A DNA stretch of 64,000 bases from Chitinophagaceae bacterium (GTDB lineage Bacteria > Bacteroidota > Bacteroidia > Chitinophagales > Chitinophagaceae). The notes below the pieces were generated by a model. That model was not told the DNA's origin, searched no databases, and saw only the letters and a list, made by a program, of their open reading frames with translations. Of this stretch, positions 26,085-33,931 are shown one piece after another (position 1 is the first letter of the stretch; every line of letters starts with the position of its first letter). The DNA is taken from assembly GCA_016708765.1 (NCBI GenBank), contig JADJFD010000001.1, forward strand, positions 962,530 to 1,026,529. The letters run 5' to 3'. A program made the position numbers and the translations under genes.

Positions 26085-27073
26085 TGTAATGCAATCAATT
26101 TATTTAATGATTCATTAGCTTTCCCACTATCCAAACTTTCCACTGCCATATGATATGCTTCATCATAGCTTTTATACTTACCAGTGCAATGTAATGCCAT
26201 CGCTGCATTTGCCAGCACAACCGCATTCTGCGCAAAAGTTCCTTCCCCTTTTAATATGGATGTAAAAATCTTTGCTGCTTCGTCTACTGAGTTTCCTCCG
26301 CTTATATCGTTAGCAGAAACCATTCGTTTGCCCAATTGTTCTGGCGTCATTATTCTTTCTCCTTCATTGGTGATAACCTTTGTGTCATTCGTCAATGAAA
26401 TCTCATCATAACCATCCAAGCTATGAATAATGGTAAATGCTTTTTCTGATTGTTGTAATAAATAATTATAAATCCTAGCCATCTCCAAACTATAAACACC
26501 AACTAATTGATAAGTTGGGTGTGCAGGATTCGCCATCGGCCCAAGCATATTAAAGAAAGTTCGCATGGCAAGATTCTTTCTGATCGGCCCAACTGTTTTT
26601 AATGCCGGATGAAATAATGGTGCATGTAAAAAACAGATACCAGCTTCTTCTATCTCTTTCTTTAATTTATCATTATCACTTTTAAATGTATAACCGAGTT
26701 GTTCCATTACATTACTGGAACCGCTGATAGACGAAGCTCCATAGTTACCATGTTTGGCCACTTTTTGTCCGGCACCTGCTACAATAAAACAACTCAGTGT
26801 AGAAATATTAAATGTATTTTTTCCATCACCACCTGTGCCAACGATGTCCATTGTTTCAAATTCGTTCAAATCTGATTTTACACATAATTCTAATAAAGCA
26901 TCCCTGAAACCCTGTAACTCTTCAATGGTTATGCTGCGCATTAGATACACAGTCATGAAAGCTGTGACTTCATGCTCATTATACATCCCTTTACCAATGT
27001 TCACCAGCACTTCCTTTGCCTTTTCTTTTGTTAAGGTTTTGTGTTCGAATAAAAATTGTAAATTTTTTTTCAT
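26081..27073 (-). CDS. trpD: anthranilate phosphoribosyltransferase
   Basis: 330 residues, full length. PRPP-binding GTGGDGKNTFNIST, KHGNYGASSISGSSNVMEQLGY, ICFLHAPLFHPALKTVGPIRKNLAMRTFFNMLGPMANPAHP and VHSLDG-like IHSLDGYDEISLTNDT are all present. It transfers the phosphoribosyl group to anthranilate. Free-standing (not fused to trpG). A palindromic repeat sits immediately in front of its start codon. Confidence 0.96.
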   Translation of the reverse strand: MKKNLQFLFEHKTLTKEKAKEVLVNIGKGMYNEHEVTAFMTVYLMRSITIEELQGFRDALLELCVKSDLNEFETMDIVGTGGDGKNTFNISTLSCFIVAGAGQKVAKHGNYGASSISGSSNVMEQLGYTFKSDNDKLKKEIEEAGICFLHAPLFHPALKTVGPIRKNLAMRTFFNMLGPMANPAHPTYQLVGVYSLEMARIYNYLLQQSEKAFTIIHSLDGYDEISLTNDTKVITNEGERIMTPEQLGKRMVSANDISGGNSVDEAAKIFTSILKGEGTFAQNAVVLANAAMALHCTGKYKSYDEAYHMAVESLDSGKANESLNKLIALQ

Positions 27074-27074
27074 A

Positions 27075-27098
27075 CCCCTGTCCCCTAAAGGGGAACTT
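27075..27098. repeat. palindromic repeat before trpD
   Basis: CCCCTAAAGGGG (27082-27093) flanked by ACCCCTGT and AACTTAG; it lies within nine bases of the trpD start codon, so its hairpin could limit ribosome access or act as an mRNA stabiliser. Confidence 0.6.
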
Positions 27099-27177
27099 AG
27101 TTTTATAATTAATAAAATTATTTAGTTAATCTTTATTTTATAGCTACTCGAATGATTTCAAAATTAAAGTTCACCAA

Positions 27178-27204
27178 AGTCCCCTTTAGGAGGTTGGGGG
27201 CTTT
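27178..27204. repeat. palindromic repeat overlapping the trpG stop codon
   Basis: CCCCTTTAGGAGG (27181-27193) followed by TTGGGGGCTTT. On the coding strand AAGCCCCCAACCTCCTAA gives the last residues KPPTS and the stop codon of trpG, so the element supplies the gene's end. Confidence 0.65.
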
Positions 27205-27767
27205 AACCAATTTCTCATAATTACTTCTCCATCAGGTGTCAAAATACTTTCCGGATGAAATTGCACACCTTGAACATCAAATTTTTTATGTTGTAACGCC
27301 ATAATATAGTTGTTCTCATCTCTTGCTGTTATTTCTAATTCATAAGGAAAATTCTTTTCATCAATAATCCAGCTATGGTAACGACCAACTTCAATTGAAT
27401 CAGGCAAATCTTTAAACAAATCACTTTTCTTTTTTCTATCTATTTGAATTGGCATAGCAACACCATGATAAACTGTAGAAAGATTGGTCAACTTACCACC
27501 AAATGCTTCACCAATTGCCTGATGACCGAGACAAACACCAAGAATTGATTTCGTTGCAGCAAATTCTTTTATCAACGGTAACAGCAGTCCTGCTTCTTCT
27601 GGTATACCAGGACCAGGTGATAAAATAATCTTATCATACTCTTTTATTTTTTCCAATGCAATCTGGTCGTTACGAAATACATCCACTTTTTCATGGGTAA
27701 TCTTTTCCACCAAATGGACAAGGTTGTAAGTAAACGAATCGTAATTATCAAAAACTAAAATCTTCAT
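27186..27767 (-). CDS. trpG: anthranilate synthase glutamine amidotransferase subunit
   Basis: 193 residues, class I glutamine amidotransferase. Catalytic Cys79 in GVCLGHQAIGE and the His171/Glu173 pair in VQFHPESI are intact; oxyanion PGPGIPEEAG is present. It delivers ammonia from glutamine to TrpE. The C-terminal KPPTS and the stop codon are part of a palindromic repeat. Starts two bases after the trpE stop. Confidence 0.96.
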   Translation of the reverse strand: MKILVFDNYDSFTYNLVHLVEKITHEKVDVFRNDQIALEKIKEYDKIILSPGPGIPEEAGLLLPLIKEFAATKSILGVCLGHQAIGEAFGGKLTNLSTVYHGVAMPIQIDRKKKSDLFKDLPDSIEVGRYHSWIIDEKNFPYELEITARDENNYIMALQHKKFDVQGVQFHPESILTPDGEVIMRNWLKPPTS

Positions 27768-27769
27768 AC

Positions 27770-29185
27770 TTAAATATCTTTTGCGAGGCCAATCGCTTTT
27801 TTTAATGCCCCAAGTTTATTATTTACTTCCTGCAATTCATTTTCAGGGTTACTTGCGGCTACAACTCCGGCTCCCGCCTGATATGTTAAAGTATTATGCT
27901 GACTTAAAAATGTTCTAATCATGATTGCATGATTACAACTTCCGTCAAATCCCATAAAACCGATTGCACCTCCATAATAACTTCTTGCAGTCGGTTCATA
28001 ATTGTCGATTAATTCCATTGCCTTAAACTTTGGTGCACCACTTAATGTTCCTGCCGGAAAAGTTTTTGCCATCAACTCAAATGGATTACTATTCTCTCTC
28101 ACTTTAGCTTTCACTTCACTCACCAAATGGATAACATGAGAAAAATATTGTACTTGCCGATATTGAGACACCGATACCTCATCACAAACACGGCTCAAAT
28201 CATTTCTGGCTAAATCAACCAGCATAACATGTTCTGCATTTTCTTTTGCATCTTCCAATAATCTTTCCGTTGCTTTTTTATCGGCTTCATCATCACCAGT
28301 TCTTTTAAATGTTCCTGCAATAGGATGAACTATAGCCGTTCCATCCTGAATCACTAATTGTGCTTCCGGCGAAGAGCCCATCAACTTATAGTCTCCATAA
28401 TCGAAGAAGAATAAATATGGAGAAGGATTTACACTCCGCAATGCTCTGTACACATTAAATTCGTCTCCAATAAATTTTTGCTGAAATCTTCTGCTTAATA
28501 CAATCTGAAATACATCACCTCTATGACAACTGGCAATTCCTTTTTCAACTATCTTCTTATATTCTTCATCCGTCATATTTGTCATCTCTTCTCCTTTCGG
28601 AGCAAAAGGATAAACAGGAACATCTTTACTTCTTATCAATGATTCTACAACTGCCACATCACTTTCAACGCCAGCAATTTTATTTTCACAAATAAATAAT
28701 TCGTCTTTAAAATGGTTGATGGCAATCACATATTGATAAAGCCTATAACGCATTAGTGGAATTGCTTCAAGATTTGAGCTACGAGTTACAAGACTTACCG
28801 TATCAAAAAACTGCACAGCATCATATGATGTATAACCAAATAAACCTTGTGCAAATTTTTCTTCTTTTGTATCGCCTTGCTTACTATCAAATTTTTGCAT
28901 GAAGTCCCACAACAGTTGTGGCACTTCGTTTTTGTTTTTAAAACTAACCTTTTCAGGATTTCGTCCCGGTAATTTGAATTCAACAGATTCCTTTGAGCTG
29001 ATTTCCATTCCACCAATTGCATTGATGCAGATAAAAGAATAGCTATTCTCCGAACTATGATGATCTGTACTTTCCAATAATATTGTATCCCTGAATCGAT
29101 CTCGTAAACGCAGATAAATGCTAACAGGTGTAAAAACATCGGCCAGCAGCCTTTTGCAAGAGGTAGTTATTTCTATTTTCTTCAT
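27770..29185 (-). CDS. trpE: anthranilate synthase component I
   Basis: 471 residues. The chorismate-binding C-terminal domain is complete: GDVFQIVLSRRF, YLFFFDYGDYKLMGSSPEAQLV, PIAGTFKRTGDDEAD, ENAEHVMLVDLARNDLSRVC, FPAGTLSGAPKFKAMELID, YYGGAIGFMGFDGSCNHAIMIRTF and QAGAGVVAASNPENELQE. The N-terminal domain has the feedback-site region LLESTDHHSSENSYSFIC, in which LLES is the usual Trp-binding motif. First gene of the operon, behind the leader peptide and attenuator. Confidence 0.97.
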   Translation of the reverse strand: MKKIEITTSCKRLLADVFTPVSIYLRLRDRFRDTILLESTDHHSSENSYSFICINAIGGMEISSKESVEFKLPGRNPEKVSFKNKNEVPQLLWDFMQKFDSKQGDTKEEKFAQGLFGYTSYDAVQFFDTVSLVTRSSNLEAIPLMRYRLYQYVIAINHFKDELFICENKIAGVESDVAVVESLIRSKDVPVYPFAPKGEEMTNMTDEEYKKIVEKGIASCHRGDVFQIVLSRRFQQKFIGDEFNVYRALRSVNPSPYLFFFDYGDYKLMGSSPEAQLVIQDGTAIVHPIAGTFKRTGDDEADKKATERLLEDAKENAEHVMLVDLARNDLSRVCDEVSVSQYRQVQYFSHVIHLVSEVKAKVRENSNPFELMAKTFPAGTLSGAPKFKAMELIDNYEPTARSYYGGAIGFMGFDGSCNHAIMIRTFLSQHNTLTYQAGAGVVAASNPENELQEVNNKLGALKKAIGLAKDI

Positions 29186-29238
29186 AATTAATTATCTTAA
29201 TCTTCAATGCCTTCTTCGCTTCAGCTACGAAGGGCAAG

Positions 29239-29263
29239 AAAAAGCCCCGAACTCTGTCGGGGC
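29239..29263 (-). terminator. trp operon attenuator (intrinsic terminator in the leader)
   Basis: On the minus strand, GCCCCGA (29257-29263), six-base loop, TCGGGGC (29244-29250), then TTTTT (29239-29243). It stands about 55 bases before trpE and after the leader peptide. Its 5' half together with the loop is also the partner of an upstream antiterminator arm at 29301-29314. Confidence 0.88.
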
Positions 29264-29314
29264 CTGAATATATTTTTTCAAATACAGTAATTACATTACA
29301 GCCCCTTCAGAGTT
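29250..29314 (-). promoter_or_regulatory. trp antiterminator pairing
   Basis: Minus-strand AACTCTG-AA-GGGGC (29301-29314) is complementary to GCCCC-GA-CAGAGTT (29250-29263), giving 7 + 5 base pairs around a small internal loop. The 3' arm overlaps the terminator, so the two structures exclude each other. The 5' arm lies inside the end of the leader peptide frame, where a ribosome finishing translation would cover it. Confidence 0.82.
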
Positions 29315-29352
29315 GTATGCCACCACCATATTTTATTTGTTATCTGTATCAT
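29296..29352 (-). CDS. trpL: trp operon leader peptide
   Basis: An 18-codon frame reads MIQITNKIWWWHTTLKGL followed by TAA. Three consecutive Trp codons (29320-29328) sit just before the antiterminator arm, the layout needed for ribosome-mediated attenuation: stalling on Trp codons leaves the antiterminator free, while completing the peptide hides it and lets the terminator form. Tryptophan is the rarest residue, so three in tandem in a short upstream frame is strong evidence. It starts eight bases after the -7 element, giving an almost leaderless mRNA. It matches the concept of the Bacteroid-trp RNA motif known from Bacteroidetes. Confidence 0.88.
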   Translation of the reverse strand: MIQITNKIWWWHTTLKGL

Positions 29353-29359
29353 TACCGGA

Positions 29360-29367
29360 CAAATATA
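29360..29367 (-). promoter_or_regulatory. -7 promoter element of the trp operon
   Basis: Minus-strand TATATTTG, exact TAnnTTTG, seven bases before the leader peptide start. A TTG at 29388-29390 (minus strand), 20 bases further upstream, may be the -33 element. Confidence 0.65.
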
Positions 29368-29425
29368 AAAGTAAAATCATAATTGCCCAATTATTTTTAG
29401 ATTTATGCAACTCTAATAAATTATT

Positions 29426-29713
29426 ATGCAGATTCTACACAAAAAAGACGGCAACAAAGGCTTCTTTCATATCGGCGATGAAAATAATACGCTGGCTAAA
29501 ATGACTTACAGCATGGCAGGAGCAGAAAAAATGATTATTGACCATACAGAAGTAAGTGAGGAATTACGAGGAAAGAATGCAGGTTACCAAATGGTTTCTG
29601 CAGCAGTTGAATATGCCAGAGAAAATGCAATCAGGATAATTCCCCTTTGCCCATTTGCTAATTCTGTTTTCAAAAAGAAGTCCGAATTGGGAGATGTATT
29701 ATTCACCCATTAA
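29426..29713 (+). CDS. small GNAT-like acetyltransferase (YjdJ type)
   Basis: 95 residues, divergent from the trp operon. The pattern LAKMTYSMAGAEKMIIDHTEVSEELRGKNAGYQMVSAAVEYARENAIRIIPLCPFANSVFKK is the short GNAT family in which ELRGKNAGYQMV provides the acetyl-CoA-binding motif and the conserved Cys in PLCPFA is a catalytic candidate. Substrate unknown. The ATG at 29426 fits the usual N-terminus (MQILHKKDGNKGFF). Confidence 0.85.
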   Translation: MQILHKKDGNKGFFHIGDENNTLAKMTYSMAGAEKMIIDHTEVSEELRGKNAGYQMVSAAVEYARENAIRIIPLCPFANSVFKKKSELGDVLFTH

Positions 29714-29801
29714 TTAAATCAATTATATATCGAATATTTTCCATCAGCGGTTCATTTAAATATTCATTTCTTACTTATCTTGTTGCACTAAAATATTCGC
29801 T

Positions 29802-32255
29802 ATGGTTACCAAACGTTATGCTCTGATTTTTTCCTTCTTCTTTTTATTCCTAACAATTAATACTACTGCACAGGATGATGCCGGCTACACAATACCCCCA
29901 AAAGATATTGCTGATATGTTATTGGCAAAACCAACGCCTGGTGTAAGAGTGGATGACAAAGGCACTTGGATGTTGTTTATGCAAAGCAACAGTTATCCAT
30001 CGGTGGAAGAATTGGCAAGACCAGAATTAAAAATTGCTGGCCTTCGTATCAACCCCGCCAACTTTGCCCCAAGCCGTCAGAATTTTATTAATGATCTTTC
30101 TCTTCGTAATATTCAAACTGGTAAGGATTACAAAATAACTGGTCTGCCTTCACCACTATATGCAGGAAGTGTTTCTTTTAGTCCCGACGATAAAAAAATT
30201 GCTTTTACAAATACTAATCCCACACATGTGGATTTATATGTAATTGATGTAGCAACACAGAAAGCAACGAAAGTAAATAAGACTGCACTGAATGTAATTT
30301 CTGGAGGTGTTCAATGGTACGATGCTACTACTTTGCTATATAGAACAATTATAAAATCAGTTGCTGCTGCACCAGTTCGTCCTGCTGTACCTACCGGCCC
30401 AACTGTTCAGGAAAATTATGGCAAAGCATCTCCAAGACCAACCTACCAGGATCTTATTAAAAATCCGTACGATGAAAAGCTTTATGAGTTTTATGCAACT
30501 ACACAGTTGGTAAAAAATGTAAATGGTATTGAAACAAAAATTGGTAGTCCGGCTATTTATGCTAACACAAATATTTCTCCTGATAAAAAATATATGATTG
30601 TCCGCACCTTGAAGAAACCATTCTCTTATACCGTTCCTGCATCTGGATTTCCATCTACTTATGCAATTACAGACATGAATGGTAAAATAGTAAAACATTT
30701 AGCCGATGTGCCTTCGTCGGAAACGGCTCCTTCCGGAAATGATAATGTGATGATGGCCCCTCGCAGTTTTGACTGGAGAGATGATGAAGCTGCCACGGTA
30801 ACTTGGTGCATGCCACTAGACAGTGGTATGATTAAAAAAAATATTGATTTTCATGACGCCGTCTATGCCTTATCTGCTCCATTTAATACCGAGGCAAAAC
30901 AATTATTCAAAACTCAAATGCGTTTCCAAGGTGTTACATGGGGCAATGCGACTTTTGCTATGATATCTGAAGGATTAAGAGGCAAACAAAAAACACAGGT
31001 AAGCCAATACAATCCTTCTACGGGAGAAATGACATTATTGATGGAAAGAAATATTACTGATGCTTATTCCGATCCCGGCAATCCGGTTACCGTACAAAAT
31101 CAATGGAAAAGAGAAGTTGTAAAATTAATCGACAATGGAACCAAATTATTAATGAATAATACAACTGGAAGTTCACCAAAAGGCGATTTACCTTTTTTAG
31201 CAACTTTTGATCTTACAACTAAAAAAACAAATATTATCTGGAGATGCAATGAAGGTTTTTATGAAAGCATCACCAAAATTTTAGATGCTGACAAACTAGA
31301 ATTGTTGACAAGAAAAGAAAGTGAATCCGTTGTTCCTAATTACTGGATCAAAAATCTGAAAGCAAAAATTGCTGACAGACAAATTACCCAATTCACTAAT
31401 CCTTACCCACAAATGGATGGAGTTACCAAAGAAAAAATAAAATACAAAAGAGCCGATGGAGTTGATCTTACCGGCGATTTATACCTACCAAAAGGTTACA
31501 ACAAAGACCGTGATGGCAAACTTCCTGTTTTAATCTGGGCTTATCCAAGAGAATTTAATTCTGCCGCAGATGCTGCGCAGATTCGTGGAAGTGAGCACCG
31601 TTTTACATTGGTAAATGGAGGCTCCCCTATCTTTTACGTAACACAGGGTTATGCTGTTTTCAATAATGCTGAGATGCCAATTGTGGCTTCAGCTAAAGAC
31701 AAAAAACCAAATGATGATTTTATCGAGCAATTAACAATGAATGCTGAAGCAGCTGTAAATACCCTTGATTCAATTGGTGTGGGTGACAAAAATCGTATGT
31801 CAGTTGGTGGCCATAGTTACGGCGCATTTATGACAGCGAATCTTTTAGCACATACCAAATTATTTAAAGCAGGTATTGCAAGAAGCGGGGCCTACAACAG
31901 AACATTGACTCCGTTTGGTTTCCAAAATGAAGACCGTACTTATTGGCAGGCTCCTGATTTATACAATGAGATGAGTCCTTTCAGTAATGCAGATAAAATC
32001 AAAACACCCATTCTGTTAGTTCATGGAGAAATGGATAATAACACTGGAACATTTCCGATACAAAGTGATAGAATGTTCAATGCTATAAAAGGTCATGGAG
32101 GAACTGTAAAATTCCTAAGCCTACCATACGAAAGTCATGGTTACGCAGGGAGAGAAAATCTATTGCACTTGTTAAACGAACAATTTCAATGGCTGGAGAA
32201 ATATGTAAAAAATCCAGACCAGAAAATGAAGAAGGATGAGAAAAAAGGTTTCTAA
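29802..32255 (+). CDS. exported S9 family peptidase, glutamyl endopeptidase-like
   Basis: 817 residues with a signal peptide (ALIFSFFFLFLTINTTAQ). An N-terminal beta-propeller-like region (repeated SPDDKKIAFTNTNPTHVDLYVIDV-type units) precedes an alpha/beta-hydrolase domain. Catalytic Ser672 is in GGHSYGAF, Asp745 in HGEMDNNTG and His779 in ESHGYAG. The region ARSGAYNRTLTPFGFQNEDRTYW is typical of the S9 subgroup of glutamyl endopeptidases (plant cGEP-like). It should work in the periplasm or outside in peptide utilisation. Terminator directly after. Confidence 0.9.
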   Translation: MVTKRYALIFSFFFLFLTINTTAQDDAGYTIPPKDIADMLLAKPTPGVRVDDKGTWMLFMQSNSYPSVEELARPELKIAGLRINPANFAPSRQNFINDLSLRNIQTGKDYKITGLPSPLYAGSVSFSPDDKKIAFTNTNPTHVDLYVIDVATQKATKVNKTALNVISGGVQWYDATTLLYRTIIKSVAAAPVRPAVPTGPTVQENYGKASPRPTYQDLIKNPYDEKLYEFYATTQLVKNVNGIETKIGSPAIYANTNISPDKKYMIVRTLKKPFSYTVPASGFPSTYAITDMNGKIVKHLADVPSSETAPSGNDNVMMAPRSFDWRDDEAATVTWCMPLDSGMIKKNIDFHDAVYALSAPFNTEAKQLFKTQMRFQGVTWGNATFAMISEGLRGKQKTQVSQYNPSTGEMTLLMERNITDAYSDPGNPVTVQNQWKREVVKLIDNGTKLLMNNTTGSSPKGDLPFLATFDLTTKKTNIIWRCNEGFYESITKILDADKLELLTRKESESVVPNYWIKNLKAKIADRQITQFTNPYPQMDGVTKEKIKYKRADGVDLTGDLYLPKGYNKDRDGKLPVLIWAYPREFNSAADAAQIRGSEHRFTLVNGGSPIFYVTQGYAVFNNAEMPIVASAKDKKPNDDFIEQLTMNAEAAVNTLDSIGVGDKNRMSVGGHSYGAFMTANLLAHTKLFKAGIARSGAYNRTLTPFGFQNEDRTYWQAPDLYNEMSPFSNADKIKTPILLVHGEMDNNTGTFPIQSDRMFNAIKGHGGTVKFLSLPYESHGYAGRENLLHLLNEQFQWLEKYVKNPDQKMKKDEKKGF

Positions 32256-32257
32256 TC

Positions 32258-32286
32258 AAAAGCCCGGTTGAAAGACCGGGTTTTTA
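32258..32286 (+). terminator. rho-independent terminator after the S9 peptidase
   Basis: Stem CCCGGT (32263-32268) / ACCGGG (32275-32280), A-rich 5' flank and T-run 32281-32285. Confidence 0.8.
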
Positions 32287-32414
32287 TTTTAAATAGAATA
32301 TTTGTTCTCCTGTAACAAAAGAGAATATAAGAATTAATTAATGCTATAAAAAACAGTCCGAAACCAGCTATTTACCTTCAACATAGTAGTCCATAAACCT
32401 CGGATTGCCATCGC

Positions 32415-32444
32415 TTTAGAATTAATGACAAAAGCTTACCTTTG
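32415..32444 (+). promoter_or_regulatory. promoter of the alpha-oxoamine synthase gene
   Basis: TTTA (32415-32418), 18 bases, then TACCTTTG (32437-32444): close to the TTTG-N19-TAnnTTTG consensus. The leader to ATG 32489 would be about 40 bases. Confidence 0.6.
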
Positions 32445-32488
32445 CGCCACTTATTTCTCAAATTTATTTTCTAAATCATACCAACTAT

Positions 32489-33790
32489 ATGGCAGATATT
32501 TTTGAACGTTTACTAAAGAATTATGGCCCACTTGGTCAGTACCGTGAAAGAGCTCATGGTTATTTTGCGTTTCCAAAATTGGAAGGCGATATCGGCAGCC
32601 GCATGATGTTTCGTGGAAAAGAAATGATTGTATGGAGTTTGAATAATTATTTAGGGCTTGCAAACCATCCAGAAGTAAGAAAAGCAGATGCGGATGGTGC
32701 TAAAGATTATGGGCTCGCCTATCCTATGGGGGCAAGAATGATGAGTGGCAACAGTAACCTTCATGAACAATTAGAAGAAGAGTTAGCAGCTTTTGTAATG
32801 AAAGAAGATGCTGCATTACTTAATTATGGATACCAGGGAATGGTAAGTGTTATTGATGTGCTTTGCAGCCGTCATGATGTAATTGTGTACGATGCCGAAA
32901 GCCATGCCTGTATTATTGACGGATTACGTTTGCATCCAGGCCATCGTTTTGTATACAAGCACAACGATATGGCGGATCTTGAAAAACAATTACAAAGAGC
33001 AACTGCATTAACTGAAAAGCAAAAGGCTGGCGGCATATTAGTAATTACAGAAGGTGTGTTTGGCATGGCAGGCGATCAGGGAAATTTGACAGCGACAGTT
33101 GTATTAAAAGAAAAGTACCCTTTCCGTTTATTGGTAGATGATGCCCATGGTTTTGGTACATTGGGTAAAACGGGTGCTGGTGCAGGCGAAGAACAAGGCT
33201 GTCAGGATGCAATAGATCTTTACTTTTCTACATTCGCCAAATCGATGGCAAGCATTGGTGCTTTTATTGCCGGCGATAAAAAAATTATAGATTATATCCG
33301 CTACAATATCCGTTCGCAAATTTTTGCTAAGAGTTTGCCAATGCCATTAGTTGTTGGTAATCTTAAAAGGCTAGAGCTTTTGCGCAATCACCCTGAGCTA
33401 AAAGAAAAGCTTTGGAGCAATGCCATGAAATTGCAAAAGGGATTAAAAGATCGTGGCTTTGATATAGGTAAAACCGATTCGGTGGTTACTCCTGTTTATA
33501 TGAAAGGCGATGTTCCCGAAGCGACAGCTATGGTAATGGATTTAAGAGAAAACTATGGAATTTTTGCTTCCATCGTTGTATATCCAGTTATTCCAAAAGG
33601 ACATATTATTTATCGTTTAATACCTTCCGCTGTTCATACAGACGAGGATATTGAATTGACATTAAATGCCTTCTCCGAAACAAAGAAAAAACTGGAAGCC
33701 GGAGAATACAAGGTTGAAAAAATTCCTGATATGGCTGATGTTGCTGGAAAAAGGTTTGATTATATGACTGAAAAATTAAAGAATAAATAA
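32489..33790 (+). CDS. alpha-oxoamine synthase family PLP enzyme, probably serine palmitoyltransferase-like
   Basis: 433 residues of the AONS/KBL/SPT family. Landmarks: SLNNYLGLANHPEV, GMGAR-like YPMGARMMSGNSNLHEQLEEELA, the aspartate of LLVDDAHGFGTLGKTG, and the PLP lysine in STFAKSMASIGAFIAGDK. The KYKHNDMADLE-like block (VYKHNDMADLEKQLQRA) and FAKSMASIGAF are features I associate with Bacteroidota enzymes assigned to sphingolipid synthesis. It would condense an amino acid (serine) with an acyl-CoA. KBL or AONS activity cannot be excluded; no bio or tdh genes are near. Own promoter and terminator. Confidence 0.85.
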   Translation: MADIFERLLKNYGPLGQYRERAHGYFAFPKLEGDIGSRMMFRGKEMIVWSLNNYLGLANHPEVRKADADGAKDYGLAYPMGARMMSGNSNLHEQLEEELAAFVMKEDAALLNYGYQGMVSVIDVLCSRHDVIVYDAESHACIIDGLRLHPGHRFVYKHNDMADLEKQLQRATALTEKQKAGGILVITEGVFGMAGDQGNLTATVVLKEKYPFRLLVDDAHGFGTLGKTGAGAGEEQGCQDAIDLYFSTFAKSMASIGAFIAGDKKIIDYIRYNIRSQIFAKSLPMPLVVGNLKRLELLRNHPELKEKLWSNAMKLQKGLKDRGFDIGKTDSVVTPVYMKGDVPEATAMVMDLRENYGIFASIVVYPVIPKGHIIYRLIPSAVHTDEDIELTLNAFSETKKKLEAGEYKVEKIPDMADVAGKRFDYMTEKLKNK

Positions 33791-33807
33791 TCAGATAATT
33801 ATTTACT

Positions 33808-33844
33808 AAAGCCCTGCATCTCTGAAGAGATACGGGGCTTTTTT
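33808..33844 (+). terminator. rho-independent terminator
   Basis: AAAGCCC ... GGGGCTTT arms with an inner TCTCT/AGAGA stem, then a T-run at 33839-33844. Confidence 0.8.
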
Positions 33845-33931
33845 ATGTACGGTATTTGCAATAAAGCATATTATGCTACTTTTACTGGTATTGATTCGTC
33901 ACAGAATAGCAAAACAATCATCAAAAATAAA

